Both the position numbers and the translations under genes were made by a program. The notes beneath the pieces are model-generated. The model did not search any database, had not been told where the DNA came from, and was given only the letters and a program-made list of their open reading frames with translations. This document shows, piece after piece, positions 1 to 12,600 of a stretch of 24,670 bases of DNA. The stretch lies in NCBI GenBank assembly GCA_028565715.1, contig JAOXYC010022234.1:1-24670 (forward strand). Direction: 5' to 3'. This DNA comes from Phoronis pallida (Eukaryota > Phoronida > Phoronidae). The stretch's first letter is position 1; the number at the start of each line of letters is the position of its first letter.

Positions 1-477
1 GAGATGTTTTCGACGATCCAGAAGATACAAGGTAAATTCGAGTGGAACAGAGTTATAATTATTCTCATATCATACTTTCTGGATGGATAAAGAACTTCAT
101 TTTATAATCTTGAATAAGCTTTGCTAGAACTATATTTGTGACAAAGTCGGCAAAAGGAGGGGGAAAACATATTTTTGCCACTGCTCACATCTCGACTTAA
201 ATACAAGTTGAAGATACCTAAACATTTCAAGTCAAAATACAGGACTAGAACAAGGAACTCATTTGTGCCATGAGCCCGCGTCGTTCTTTACAGTTTAATG
301 TGAATGTTTCCAGATTCTTCAATTACATGTGTTTGTTACAACTCGTATAATGAATCCAGATCCAACTTTTGTGGTTGCAATGAAAACCTATTATGTGTTT
401 TATTGTCTATTTTTCATGTCATTTAACATCCCCTCTTGTTTCCATAATTCTTGAACAGAGGCGTCCGCTAAACTTAC
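1..477. other. Intron 3' of the single-CCP exon, no gene seen
   Basis: AT-rich sequence downstream (in the gene sense) of the last visible exon. I looked for a further CCP or SMB exon on the minus strand and for a terminal exon with a stop and poly(A) signal and found no convincing one. It is most simply the start of the next intron. Confidence 0.5.
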
Positions 478-654
478 TTTGACACACCAGAGCGTTCCCA
501 CTCCACTGCCCACTCGCATTACATGTACGACTACTGTCTCCACTTTTCGGCTCGTATCCAGGCGAACAGGAATATTTAGCGGTGCTTTTGTAAACCGTTC
601 CGTCGTGCGTGAAGGCGGTGTTCTTGTTACGTTCAGGAGTCAAGCAATCGACAG
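478..654 (-). CDS. Exon e32: single CCP domain
   Basis: A 177-bp phase 1-1 exon encoding one CCP that begins VDCLTPERNKNTAF and ends WSGNALVCQ. It carries four cysteines (VDC, YSC, RTC, LVC) and the conserved tryptophan (GQWSG). The donor is GTAAGT (plus strand ACTTAC at 472-477) and the acceptor is TTCCTAG. It is the only one-domain CCP exon here and is clearly diverged from the array units: it has GYEPKSGDSSRTC where the array has GYEPSGGNLTRVC. The position after the three-CCP exon marks the less regular 3' flank of the repeat array. Confidence 0.92.
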
Positions 655-3600
655 CTAGGAAAAATACATGTAACTTACATTAGCCATTTGAGCACATGCG
701 ATGCTAAAATTTCCAGAAAAATAAAAAATGACAACATGGTTGAACGTAGATACGTCCACAATTATAGATTAGAAATTGAGGACACTGCCTTCGTGTCTAG
801 TCTCATGGTTTTATGTAACAAAAACAGTTTGCACCCTCTTTCCAATATATGGCGTCTCTCAGCTTTGCCTCTTTGCATAGAACGAACAATCTTTCAACTA
901 ACACGAAAATCTCCAAACAAATATGGAGGATCCACTATAAGTCTTATATAAATTTACTTACGCTCGCACACTAACGCTGCCCCGGTCCATTGTCTGTCAT
1001 TTCCGCAAGTTCTTGTTACATTACCACCTGCCACAACATAACCGGAGTCACAGCTGTATGTAACATTGTCTTGGTATAGATTACTACTATTCGAGACAGT
1101 GGTGTGAAGGTTGACATCTGGATCACCACATGACACTCGGTTGTTGCATGATAGTGCCGTCCCAGTCCAGTTTCCATCAGCACTACAGACACGCGACACA
1201 CTTCCACCCGACCGTTTAAACCCAGAAGTACAAGTGTACGTGGCAACATCCTCATACAGATTAGTGTCGCTGGATACGATTGTGTTAGAATTTCGATCAG
1301 GGAAACCACAGCTTCGTCTTTGACAGTAAAGCGCAGAGTCATTCCATTGTCTGTCTCTTTGACAGATTACAGCTTCACTACCATTAAGTTTGACATAACC
1401 ACTTGCACAGACAAAAGTTACGATGTCTCCGTTAACTGACCCACTGCTTGTTTGTATAGTGTTTACATCGACCGATAGAGCTACGCATACCACCCCTGTT
1501 GATAAAAGACGGCAAAATAAGTTATATTTTAATCGGACTCAAAGAAACATCAGGCAGACCTGCACTTTCAGAAACTTTATTTGACACTCCCCATAGCTTG
1601 TGAAATACTAAATTTACACGGTGCCAACGTGCATTCAATTATATTACATTGCAACTAGGATGTTGAGGAGAATGTCTGATAACTCAAAGTGAAAACTATT
1701 GTCGTTTATTTACTGATACATTTGTTGTTGAACGTGAGATAATTAACGGAGGAACATACATGTTGAGACGTTCAGAGACAAGAAAAATTAATTTAATCAG
1801 ATCCCAAACTTCTTTTAGCTAATGTACAAGTAAATGTCTACGCTTTCTGGCAAAGCTAAGTCGTAAAAGCAAACTTTATAAGCGAAACTTACCTTCGACG
1901 CATAGTTTCTCATAGTCAGGACAACAATCCGGTTTATTATTGCAACTTTCATCACAATGACAAGCAAATCGGCGGTCAAAAGCAGTGTTACATCGTCCCT
2001 TGCACGAAAATTGCGCTAAAAATGATTGATAATGTAATATGAGTACACGTTTTGGACTATAAAGACTAATGTAGATAGTTCTATTTTAAGAAATAAATGT
2101 TTTGCGTATAATTCCATAGCGACTCAAGTTTTGGACACACATCGTCCATTTTCCAAGCGTAGTGCCCGTATGTAAACAACATAACACAAACGAAGAACAA
2201 ACATTACATAGGGCGGAGGTAATCAGAGCTGTGGAGTCTTCTATGTTGGTGAGACTCGCCGACATTCAGACACCAGGATATTCGAACATGTAGCCTCGAA
2301 CATCTCGATAATTTTACTTATTGTAAAGATAAATATACCATTGGATGTTTTACGATACTAGGCAGTCCAACGCATGTTATCAAGTATTTCATCATTGTTA
2401 AAGTTAAGTTATGATTATCGACTAACTTCGCCAGATGATGGCCTAACGATTGTATTTCTGTTTATGTAATTTTGTTTACCTACGGGCATTTTGGGTTGAA
2501 TGCGGACAATGTAAGTCCGAAACATGAGTCGCTTTGAAATTATACGCAATATATTTATGAAATCACAATAATTGATAAATAAATAGTTAAAAAAACGACG
2601 ACTGGTATTAAAATCAAAACTTGAAACTTAAAAACACAAAGGTATCGGACCTTGTCCTGCCTCTGTACTGTTTCTTTTGAAGCTGGTAACGGCTCACTAT
2701 AATATGTACCTTTTGGTCTTATAGTTGAAATTGGTTTAAATCATAATAATTAATCGATGTTAGCTGTATTTCTTCGTAACAGCTCCATTTTTATTCATAC
2801 CTGAAATGACTGAAACCATTGAGGACAATTTGATTGTTTACAAAACATATTCAAAATGGGATTTCTCCATAAATCAAGTCATAAAACTAGCTGATATATT
2901 ACATACACCGTAAGATAAATATTAGAATTTGAATATGAGTGATATTAAGTGCATTATCATGTTTAACTTACCTTTGCATTCAAGTGCACTCCCAGTCCAA
3001 TTACCATCGGCACCACATACTCGCGTCAAATTGCCACCAATTTGTTCATACAATGGATCACAGGAGTAGTTTACTACGCCTTCATATACAGTTGTCGTGA
3101 TTGAATATGTTGTGAACTTGTTGCTAACTGGCATACCACAGTTTCGTCTTTGACAGTAAAGCGAGGACGCATTCCATTCTCTGTTTGATTGACAGACGAC
3201 TCCTTTACTACCATTAACTTCGACATAGCCACTTGCACAAGTAAACGTTATGGTGTCACCAAAAAGCGTCCTATTGCCACTTTGAACAGTGTTTGAATCA
3301 ACTGTTGGCGGTCCACAGTTTACCTCTACAAAAAGATTACAATCGCGATGTATGCACTATACTAACACTTATTTTACAAGATTATCAATTCGGAGATAGT
3401 ATTGTCGCATATTAGTGAAAGACAAATAAATAAATGTGCCGACAACTAGTTCAAATTACAGTAAGTACAAATCTTTGAATCTAACACGAACTTTATGGTG
3501 CTTTACAACTTCAAAGTGGTCGAAAGCAGTGACACGTTTTTCCACTATTTTCTTGAATGAATGGCAAAAGCAAAAGCCTTTTTTAAAAGGTTTGATACTT

Positions 3601-6600
3601 ACTTTGACATTCAAGGGCACTTCCACTCCAATTGCCCTCAGCACCACATACTCGAGTCAGATTGCCACCAGATTGTTCATACCCTGTGTCGCAGGAGTAG
3701 TTTGCTGTGCCTTCATATAGAGTTGTGGTAGTTGTAAATGATGTGTTTGGGTTGCTGTCAGGGGTCCCACAGTGTCGTCTTCGACAGGAAAGTGAATCAT
3801 TCCACTGTCTGTCCGCTTTACAAACAACCGTTTCACTTCCATTTACTTTGACGTAGCCGCTTGCACATATTAATGTTAATAGGTCACCGTAAAGTGTACC
3901 ATTACCCCTGCGAACAATGCTTGGATCTTCTGGTGGCATCCCACAGTTAACTTCTGCACAAAAATATTCAATAGTCATTGTATAATTAGAAAGTTGTGAA
4001 TATCTAAAAATATCTGGATATTTAGTAATAAGCCACACCTGTATTAATTGAATAATAATAAATGACAACTAGGTTATTATTCGACTTGTACCATCTACAT
4101 AAGTTTTGTCGAAAATACCCCTCGCATGCTTACGTGCTGCATAGGTTCGCTGAGTGCCCGTCAAGGGACAAAGCTCACAAATTGCCTCATTAATTCACAT
4201 TAACATAATCTGATCACGACAAATGTGTCCCGACTGTATTAACTCCATGAAAGAACATTATTTGTTACGAACAAATTGTTCAAAGAGAAGACTATGTTTA
4301 ACTTACTCTGGCATTTAAGAGCACTTCCACTCCAATTGCCCTTAGCATCACAGACTCGAGTCAGATTGCCACCAGACGGTTCATAACCTGTGTTGCAGGA
4401 ATAATTTGCTATGCCTTCATATATAGTTGTGGTTGTTGTGGACGATGTGTTTGGGTTTTCATAAGGACTTCCACAGTCTCGTCGTTGGCAGTAAAGTGCC
4501 GAAGCATTCCATTCTTTGTCGGCTTGACAGAAAATTGCCTCACTTCCGTTGACTTTGACATAGCCACTTGTACAGACAAAAGTTATTATGTCCCTGTATT
4601 GAGTTCCATTGCCAGTTTGAACAGTGGTGGGGTCATCTAATGGTATTCCACAATTTACCCCTGCGACGAAAAATATTTCATTGGGTAATTTCGTTAAAAG
4701 CAGAATATGTAAAATCAATACCAGTTTAAAAATATAGTTACATAATTATTCATCCCACACTATGTAGCCTTAACAGGGTAAACTGCACATATCAGTGATT
4801 CAGAATTTTTTTTTTTCCAAACTTTACGGTTAACTTTCACATAATATATTGGATTGAACACCAAAAAACTTACTTTGACATTCAAGAGCATTTCCAGTCC
4901 AATTTCCTTCAGAATTGCAAACACGAGTCAGATTGCCACCTGATTTTTCATAACCTATATCACAGGAATAGTTTGCTGTGCCTTCATAAAGAGTCGTATC
5001 TGCTGACACTCTTGTGTTTTCATTTCGATGAGGTGGTCCACAGTCTCGTTTGCGGCAGTATAGTGCTGGATAATTCCAGGTTTTGTTAGCTTGGCAGATA
5101 ACTGCTTCACTCCCATTGAATATGACATAACCACGTGTACATGAAAACGATATGATGTCACCGTAGAGTGTTTCGTTTCCACTTTGAACTGTGTTTCTAT
5201 CAACTGACAGATGTCCACATGACACCCCTGTTAATAAAATAGCAAAATGATGATTGAATGTCGACAAATCGACACCGTGTTTTGGTTTTTAGGTTCACTG
5301 TTTGATATATTCTGTTAAGTCAAGAGATACTGGTTATGTTGACCATCTCTTGCAGTGTTAGCTAAACGTCAACAATAAACACTGAACTAAAAGCTCAAAG
5401 CCTCAATGCAGTGCCCGACAAATAATGGAAAATCAAATATACCCATTCATATTTCATATTCTACAGTATATTTGGGCAAAGACCTGTATCCATTTTTGGA
5501 TGAATACTTGATAAAGGTAAAACATAGTACAGCAAACGTTGATAAAAATATAGGTTTACAGAACAAAGCTCAGGCGAGCGTTGAACAACAATCTTCTCGT
5601 ACCTAAATAATAAGGTAGATTTTATCATAACGGCTGATCTAAGGGTTAAAGGAGCTTGCAAGAGACCTATATGACCGCAAGTTTGCGTGCTCCTCCAAAG
5701 AACAATTGCAAGTCGGATTTGAAAAACCCTGTGAATCAAACCGGTGATCTCTCGATCGATTGTCATATATTTTAACTGCTTGACTTTAGACATTCGCTAT
5801 TCATGTGTCACTTACTTTGACATTCAAGGGCACTTCCACTCCAATTACCATCAGCACCACAGACTCGAGTCAGATTGCCACCAGACTGTTCATAACCTGT
5901 TTCGCAGGAGTAGTTTGCCGTGCTTTCATATACAGTTTTGGTGGTCGAGACCTTTGTGTTGGGGTTGCTGTCAGGGTCTCCACAGTTTCGTTTTTGACAA
6001 TAAGGTGCGGAGTCATTCCATTTTCTGTTAGCTTGACATACAACTGCTTCACTTCCATTGACCTTTTCATACCCACTTACACAAGCAAACGTTATGATGT
6101 CTCCGTAAAGAGTTCTATTGCCACTTTGGATTGAGTTTGAATATAACGTTGGTAAACTACAGTTTACTCCTGTATAAAAATAAAAAAACATATTTGTTAG
6201 AATACCAACATTTTTACGACCAGATAAAGGCATATTTTGGCGTATTTTGTGATACATTCACCGAATCTACCGTTGAATTTTATATCGCATTGAAAGTACA
6301 TAGACGGTTGATAAGAAGTCTCTTTTAAGAGTAATATTCACCAACAATTAATATTTTTGATTATGCAAGTATGTAACATGAGACAATGCCAACAACTAAT
6401 CATACAATTTCTCAATCTAAGAGGTATTTGTATTTAACTTACTTTGACATTCCAGGGCACTTCCACTCCAATTGCCCTCAGCACCACAGACTCGAGTCAG
6501 ATTGCCACCAGACGGTTCATAACCTGTGTCGCAGGAGTAGTTTGTTGTGCCTTCATATACAGTCGTGTCAGTTGAAAATGATGTATTGGGGTTGCTATAA

Positions 6601-9600
6601 GGTGTCCCACAGTCCCGTCTTTTACAATGAAGTGCAGAGTCATTCCAGTGTCTGTTTGATAGGCATTCAACTACTTCACTTCCATTGACTTTGACATAGC
6701 CTCTAGTACATGTCAACGTAATTATGTCTTTGTAAAGTGTTCCATTGCCATGAAGAACAGTGCCTGAATCATTCGTTGGTAATCCACAGTTTACCCCTGT
6801 ACAAAGATGTATTGGATGGACGTGATAAAAAGTACCAAAACCACTGTTGAATTGAACGGCATTTGTATGATTTGTCTTTATAATAAATTTTAGGCAATGT
6901 GTGGATAATATTCATAAGACTAAGACATTCCTCGAGAAAGACATCTTTTGACAACTCGTTTTTATACAGTAATAGAAGATTAAATTCTGATTGCTGCCAT
7001 TCAGAAATATGTTTTTCTTTCTCCCCGATAAGGATTTCTTCATCAAAACCTAGATAATTTCTAAGAAAAAAGATTGAACCAAAAGTCAGCTGTAGGCCAA
7101 CACGTTTCTTTCATATTATAACAGATAGCAGCTTTCTAAGTTTTGTTGCTGATGTATCCATTAAGTTTCTTTTATGATTTGTGTTGCATAATTATCTTAC
7201 TTTGACATTCGAGGGCATTACCGCTCCAATTGCCCTCAGCATCACATACTCGAGTTAGATTGCCACCAGACGGTTCATAACCTGTGTCGCAGGAGTAGTT
7301 TGCTATGCCTTCGTATACAGTTGTGGTGGTTGAATATGTTGTATTGGGGTTGATATCTGGGTGGCCACAGTCTCGCCTTCGACAATGAAGTGCAGAAGCG
7401 TTCCATTTTCTGTTTGATTGGCAGACAACTGCATTACTCCCATTAACTTCCACGTAGCCACTTGCACAAGCCATAGTTATAATGTCTTTGTATAGAGTTC
7501 CATTGCCAGTTTGAACAGTGTTGGGGTCATCTGTTGGCGATCCACAGTTCACTCCTGTACAAGGATGTGCAGGATGTGTTAATTAGGACAAATCATTAAG
7601 CTGAACATTTTTGCGTTTTTTCTAAATGTGTGTTAATTTATTAGGATCATATTTTAAGAAAAGGTACATGCAACATCTTTTCAAGGAGTAACTTGACATA
7701 TTCTATAACAATCAACAGAGGAGTTTTTACTTATAAGACGTCAGACTATTTTTCTCAAGTCAAATTTATCTTTTAAACTTACTTTTGCATTCAAGGGCAC
7801 TTGCAGTCCAATTTCCATCAGCACCACATACTCGCGTCAAATTGCCACCCGACTGCTCATAACCTGTCTCACAGGAATAATTAGTAAGGGCTTCATAGAC
7901 AGTTTTGCCCATTGACATTCTTGTGTGTACATTTCTATCAGGGGTTCCACAGTCTCGTCTTTGACAGTACAGTGCGGAGCCATTCCAGTGCCTGTTTGAT
8001 TGACACACGACTGCTTCACTTCCATTGGCTTTGACATAGCCACTTACACAAGCGAACGTTATGATATCTGTGTAAAGTGTCCCGTTTCCAGTTTGAATCG
8101 TATTTTCATCGACTGTCATTGGTAAACATGACACTCCTGTTTTAAAACAAGACAACAACAGATTATTAATACTCGACATAGTATGCCATGCAGGTTCAAG
8201 CTTTAAAGTTAAATTTGATACACATTGCTATTTTATAAAATCTAAAGTGTTTTAGCTGTAGCTTACTATTAGCACGTTACAATTCGTTTTTTTTCTTTCT
8301 AAAAGTGAGGTTTCTGGCGAAAGTTACCATATTTCACCACTTTTATAGAAAAAGAGGGTGTAACATTTATTTCAACGAATCAAAACCCCACCAAACCTTT
8401 TAAAACCCGATATTTTTAAGTCACTTACTTTTGCATTCAAGGGCATATAAAGTCCAATGACCATCATGATCACATACTCGCGTCAGATTGCCACCAGATG
8501 GTTCATAACCTTTGTCACACGAGTAATTTGCTATGCCTTCATATACCGTTGTGTATGTTATTACTGCCGTATTGGGATTTTTATGAGGTATTCCACAGTT
8601 TCGTCGTTGACAGTGAGGTGAGGAATCATTCCATTTTCTGTTTGATTTACATATGATTGCTTCGCTCCCATTGACTTTAACATAGCCTCTTGCGCAAATA
8701 AACATAATGACGTCTCGAAAACGAGTTTTATTGCCGCTTTGAATAGAATTTGAATAAACTGCCGGTGCTCCACATGTTATTCCTGGATAAAGACAAAAAC
8801 ATCGTTGTTATATTAAACCTGATGAAATTTCAATTATTTAAAGTAAAACATTGTTGCATAGTACCAAACCTTTATCAATTCTCGAATTACTGACCTTTGT
8901 TTGGTATCTCTCATACAAGGTGATTATTTCCTTTTCTCAAACTTCATTACTGCTAACATGCTTTGTAAGAACATGTTTTTCATACAGTTTGCAGAATAAC
9001 TTAAATATTTTGTATGCAGTTGCCCGTATGTCAGTGCAGATCTTGAGCTGATGAAATAGTGGTTTCCGGTAAGCGTTTCGGAATGTTTTTATACACTGTA
9101 TGTGCATTTTAATGGGGGATTCAATCTAAGCAGCAATAATGTTAGGTCGTCCAAGGCCATAAATGAGCAATAATGTAAACTTCAAATAAAACCAGCGGCT
9201 ATGATGAAGTTATTGCCACCGAATTTTAATCTGCGAATGTAATCAACTTACTTTGACATTCAAGGGCACTTCCACTCCAATTGCCCTCAGCACCACAGAC
9301 TCGAGTCAGATTGCCACCAGACTGTTCATAACCTGTGTCACACGAGTAATTTGCTGTGCCTTCATATACAGTTGTGGTAGTTGTAAATGATGTGCTAGGG
9401 TTGCTATCAGGGTCTCCACAATCTCTTCTTTGACAGTAAAGCGCAGAGGCATTCCATTTTCTGGTCGATTCACATAAAAGAACTTCACTTCCATTGACTT
9501 TGACATAGCCTCTTGTACAAGTTAATGTTAGTATGTCTCCGTAGAGTGTTTCATTTCCACTTAGAACGGTGCCTGGATCATCAGACGGTAAACCACAATT

Positions 9601-12600
9601 GACTCCTGCAAGAAGACAGTTTGGAAATTATTTAAAAGTTACATCGTACCCTTTAGAAACTAGTGTGAGAAGTATGCTACGGTACACACTGTGATTCTAC
9701 ATGCCGTTTGTCATTTAAATGTAACTGTACTTCCATTCGTTCATAAAGTACCTACTGAGAAAAAAAAGCCAGAATCCGTTGCCCAAGATCTGCTTTCAAA
9801 GCCGCTTTGATGTTCAATTACTGTTTGATAATTCATTAACTACCCAGCTTCATTTGAATGTGCGAATTAATGGATTGATCACAATGAAACTTAAATCCAG
9901 ATCATATGGTTTATCGTAACAGAAATACGCAGCCGTACGGCTTTTCTTTCAGTTGAATTGATTGGAAGCTTCTACCGACACATGTCTTGTCTAAAAACTG
10001 CTAAGCTAATGTATGAACGTATTGAATATAGAAATACGTTTACCAAGTAACGTTTAACTTACTTTGACATTCAAGAGCACTTCCACTCCAATTGCCTTCA
10101 GCCCCACAGACTCGAGTCAGATTGCCACCAGATTGTTCATAACCTTTGTCGCAGGAGTAGTTTGCTATGCCTTCATACACCGTCGAGGTGGTTGTAAATG
10201 ATGTGTTGAAGTTGCTATCAGGGTTTCCGCATTCACGTCTTTGACAGAATAGTGCAGATGCATTCCATGTTCTGTTTGCTTGGCAGAAGACCGCTTCACT
10301 TCCATTAACTTTGACATACCCACTTGCACACGTAAAACTTATTACGTCTCTGTATAGAGTTCCACTGCCACTTTTAACAGTGTTTGGGTCGTCTGATGGC
10401 GATCCACAATTTACTCCTACACAGAAATAAAATTTATAACATCAACCTACACGTACCATCAGAAAGTAAGATTGAAGGTTTTTCTGGAATATGTTGTGGT
10501 GATAAATATACATGTGGTTTGATCAGTTATTCCCAATCTCCTCATTTCGTTTACATACTGACCGTCTTTGTACACTCCAGGTAAATACTAAAAAATCCTA
10601 GAGGTTTCATGAAACTTTCAAATGTGGTTTCGCCTTTTTAATGATATATATATCTATATGATGTCTAAAATTTCTAATATTCAAGTGCGGAATGTAAGAA
10701 CGATTGCAAATAGACAGATAAATATTAAGGAAGTTCCTAATTTTGACAATTTTACTCAGACAAAACCAGTTATTCGATCATTTTTTGAAGATAGGAACGT
10801 TAAATATATGAAAATAAACACTCACATTACCATTTTGAAACTGAATAGTTAGCCCTGTTTTTGTCTTAAACTTACTTTGGCAATCAAGGGCATTTCCACT
10901 CCAATTACCATCTGCACCACAGACTCGAGTCAGATTGCCACCAGACGGTTCATACCCTGCGTCGCAAGAGTAGTTTGCTATGCTTTCATATACGGTTGTG
11001 GTGACTGTAAATCTCGAGTTGACGTTACTATCAGGTGTTCCGCAGTCTCGTCTTTGACAGTAAAGTGCTGGATTACTCCATGTTTTGTTTGCTTGACAGA
11101 CAACTGCTTCACTCCCATTGACTTTGACGTAACCACGTACACAAGCAAACGATATTGTATCTCCGTAAAGTGTATTGTTTCCTATTTGAATTGTGTTTCT
11201 ATCGACTGTCAGAGGTTCACATGACACTCCTGTTTGTAAAATAGCAAAAGGTAATTGGCTTTTGGACAATATAAACCGGACAGTTTGCTATAATAGGGTA
11301 TCAAGTGATAACATTTAAAATCGGCGATAATATTTTGATGGCCGATGCCGACATAAGAATGTTTAGAACAGAGTAACACTAGTTACAGAAGACATTCGTT
11401 CGGTATACAGTTTTTTTTTATTATTTGTATCAACTTTGCATGTCTATGTCACTTACTTGTGCATTCTAGGGCATTTCCACTCCAATGTCCATTCGGACCA
11501 CAGATTCGAGACAGATTCCCACCAGAGGGTTTAAAACCTGTTTCACATGAGTAGTTTGCCATAGCTTCATAAACAGTTGTGTCAACTGTGTACGTTGTGT
11601 TAGGGTAACTATTGGGTAATTCACAGTTCCGTCTTTGACAGTGAGGCGCAGAGTCATTCCATTGTCTGTTTGCTAGACATACGATTCCTTCACTTCCATT
11701 GACTTTAACATAGCCACTTGTACAAACAAATGTTATGACGTCTCCAAAAAGAGTTCTATTACCAGTTGGAATAGAGTTGGAATATACTGTTGGTGTTCCG
11801 CAATTAACTCCTAAATAAAGATTGAACAAATCGATGAAGCAATAACACCAATAGTTTCGAAGGCAATATTTAACAGAAAAAATAATAATATTGATGGGTG
11901 GACTTTATATAATAATAATAATAATGATAATAATAATGTCGGTGCTTATATAGCGCTTTTTATTCAAAGCGCTTTACAATTAATACTATACACTTGATAC
12001 AGGTTTACGCGCCTCAGATATTACTGTCCCAATCTGCGTAACTGTTCAGTCGTCTGTCATTTCAACGATCCCGGGAGGTACATTAGTCTTAATCACTGTG
12101 TTAGTCTGGCACCATCATATCCAGACGGAATCTTTTTATTTTTTTATTCTGCCACTCGCAATTATTCCATTGTCAATTCGTGTGGTTTTGTGCTGTTTTT
12201 CACGCATAATGCGTGGTGGCAGATTTGCTTCCAAATTAAAAAAAATGATAAAGACCAAAACTTTCTGAAACCTACTTGAACAATAAAGGGCGTTTCCACT
12301 CCAGTTACCATCGGCACCACAGACTCGAGTCAGATTGCCACCAGACTGTTCATAACCATTATCACATGAGTAGTTTGCTACGCCTTCATATACAGTTGTG
12401 GTAGTTGAAAACGTCGTGTGATTGTAGCTATCGGGAACTCCACACTCCTTTCGTTGACAATACAGTACAGAGTCATTCCAATGTCTGTCGGATTGACACA
12501 CGACTGCTTCACTTCCATTGACTTTGACATAGCCTCTTGCACAGGCGAACGTTATGATGTCTGTGTAAAATGTTCCGTTGCCGTGAAGAACAATGCCTGG

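Noticed and set aside
688-951. Plus-strand 87-codon open frame as a gene
   Set aside because: It is confined to an intron of the CCP gene and has no domain, no splice structure and no promoter evidence.
10622-10852. Plus-strand 76-codon open frame as a gene
   Set aside because: AT-rich, low-complexity translation in an intron; chance frame.
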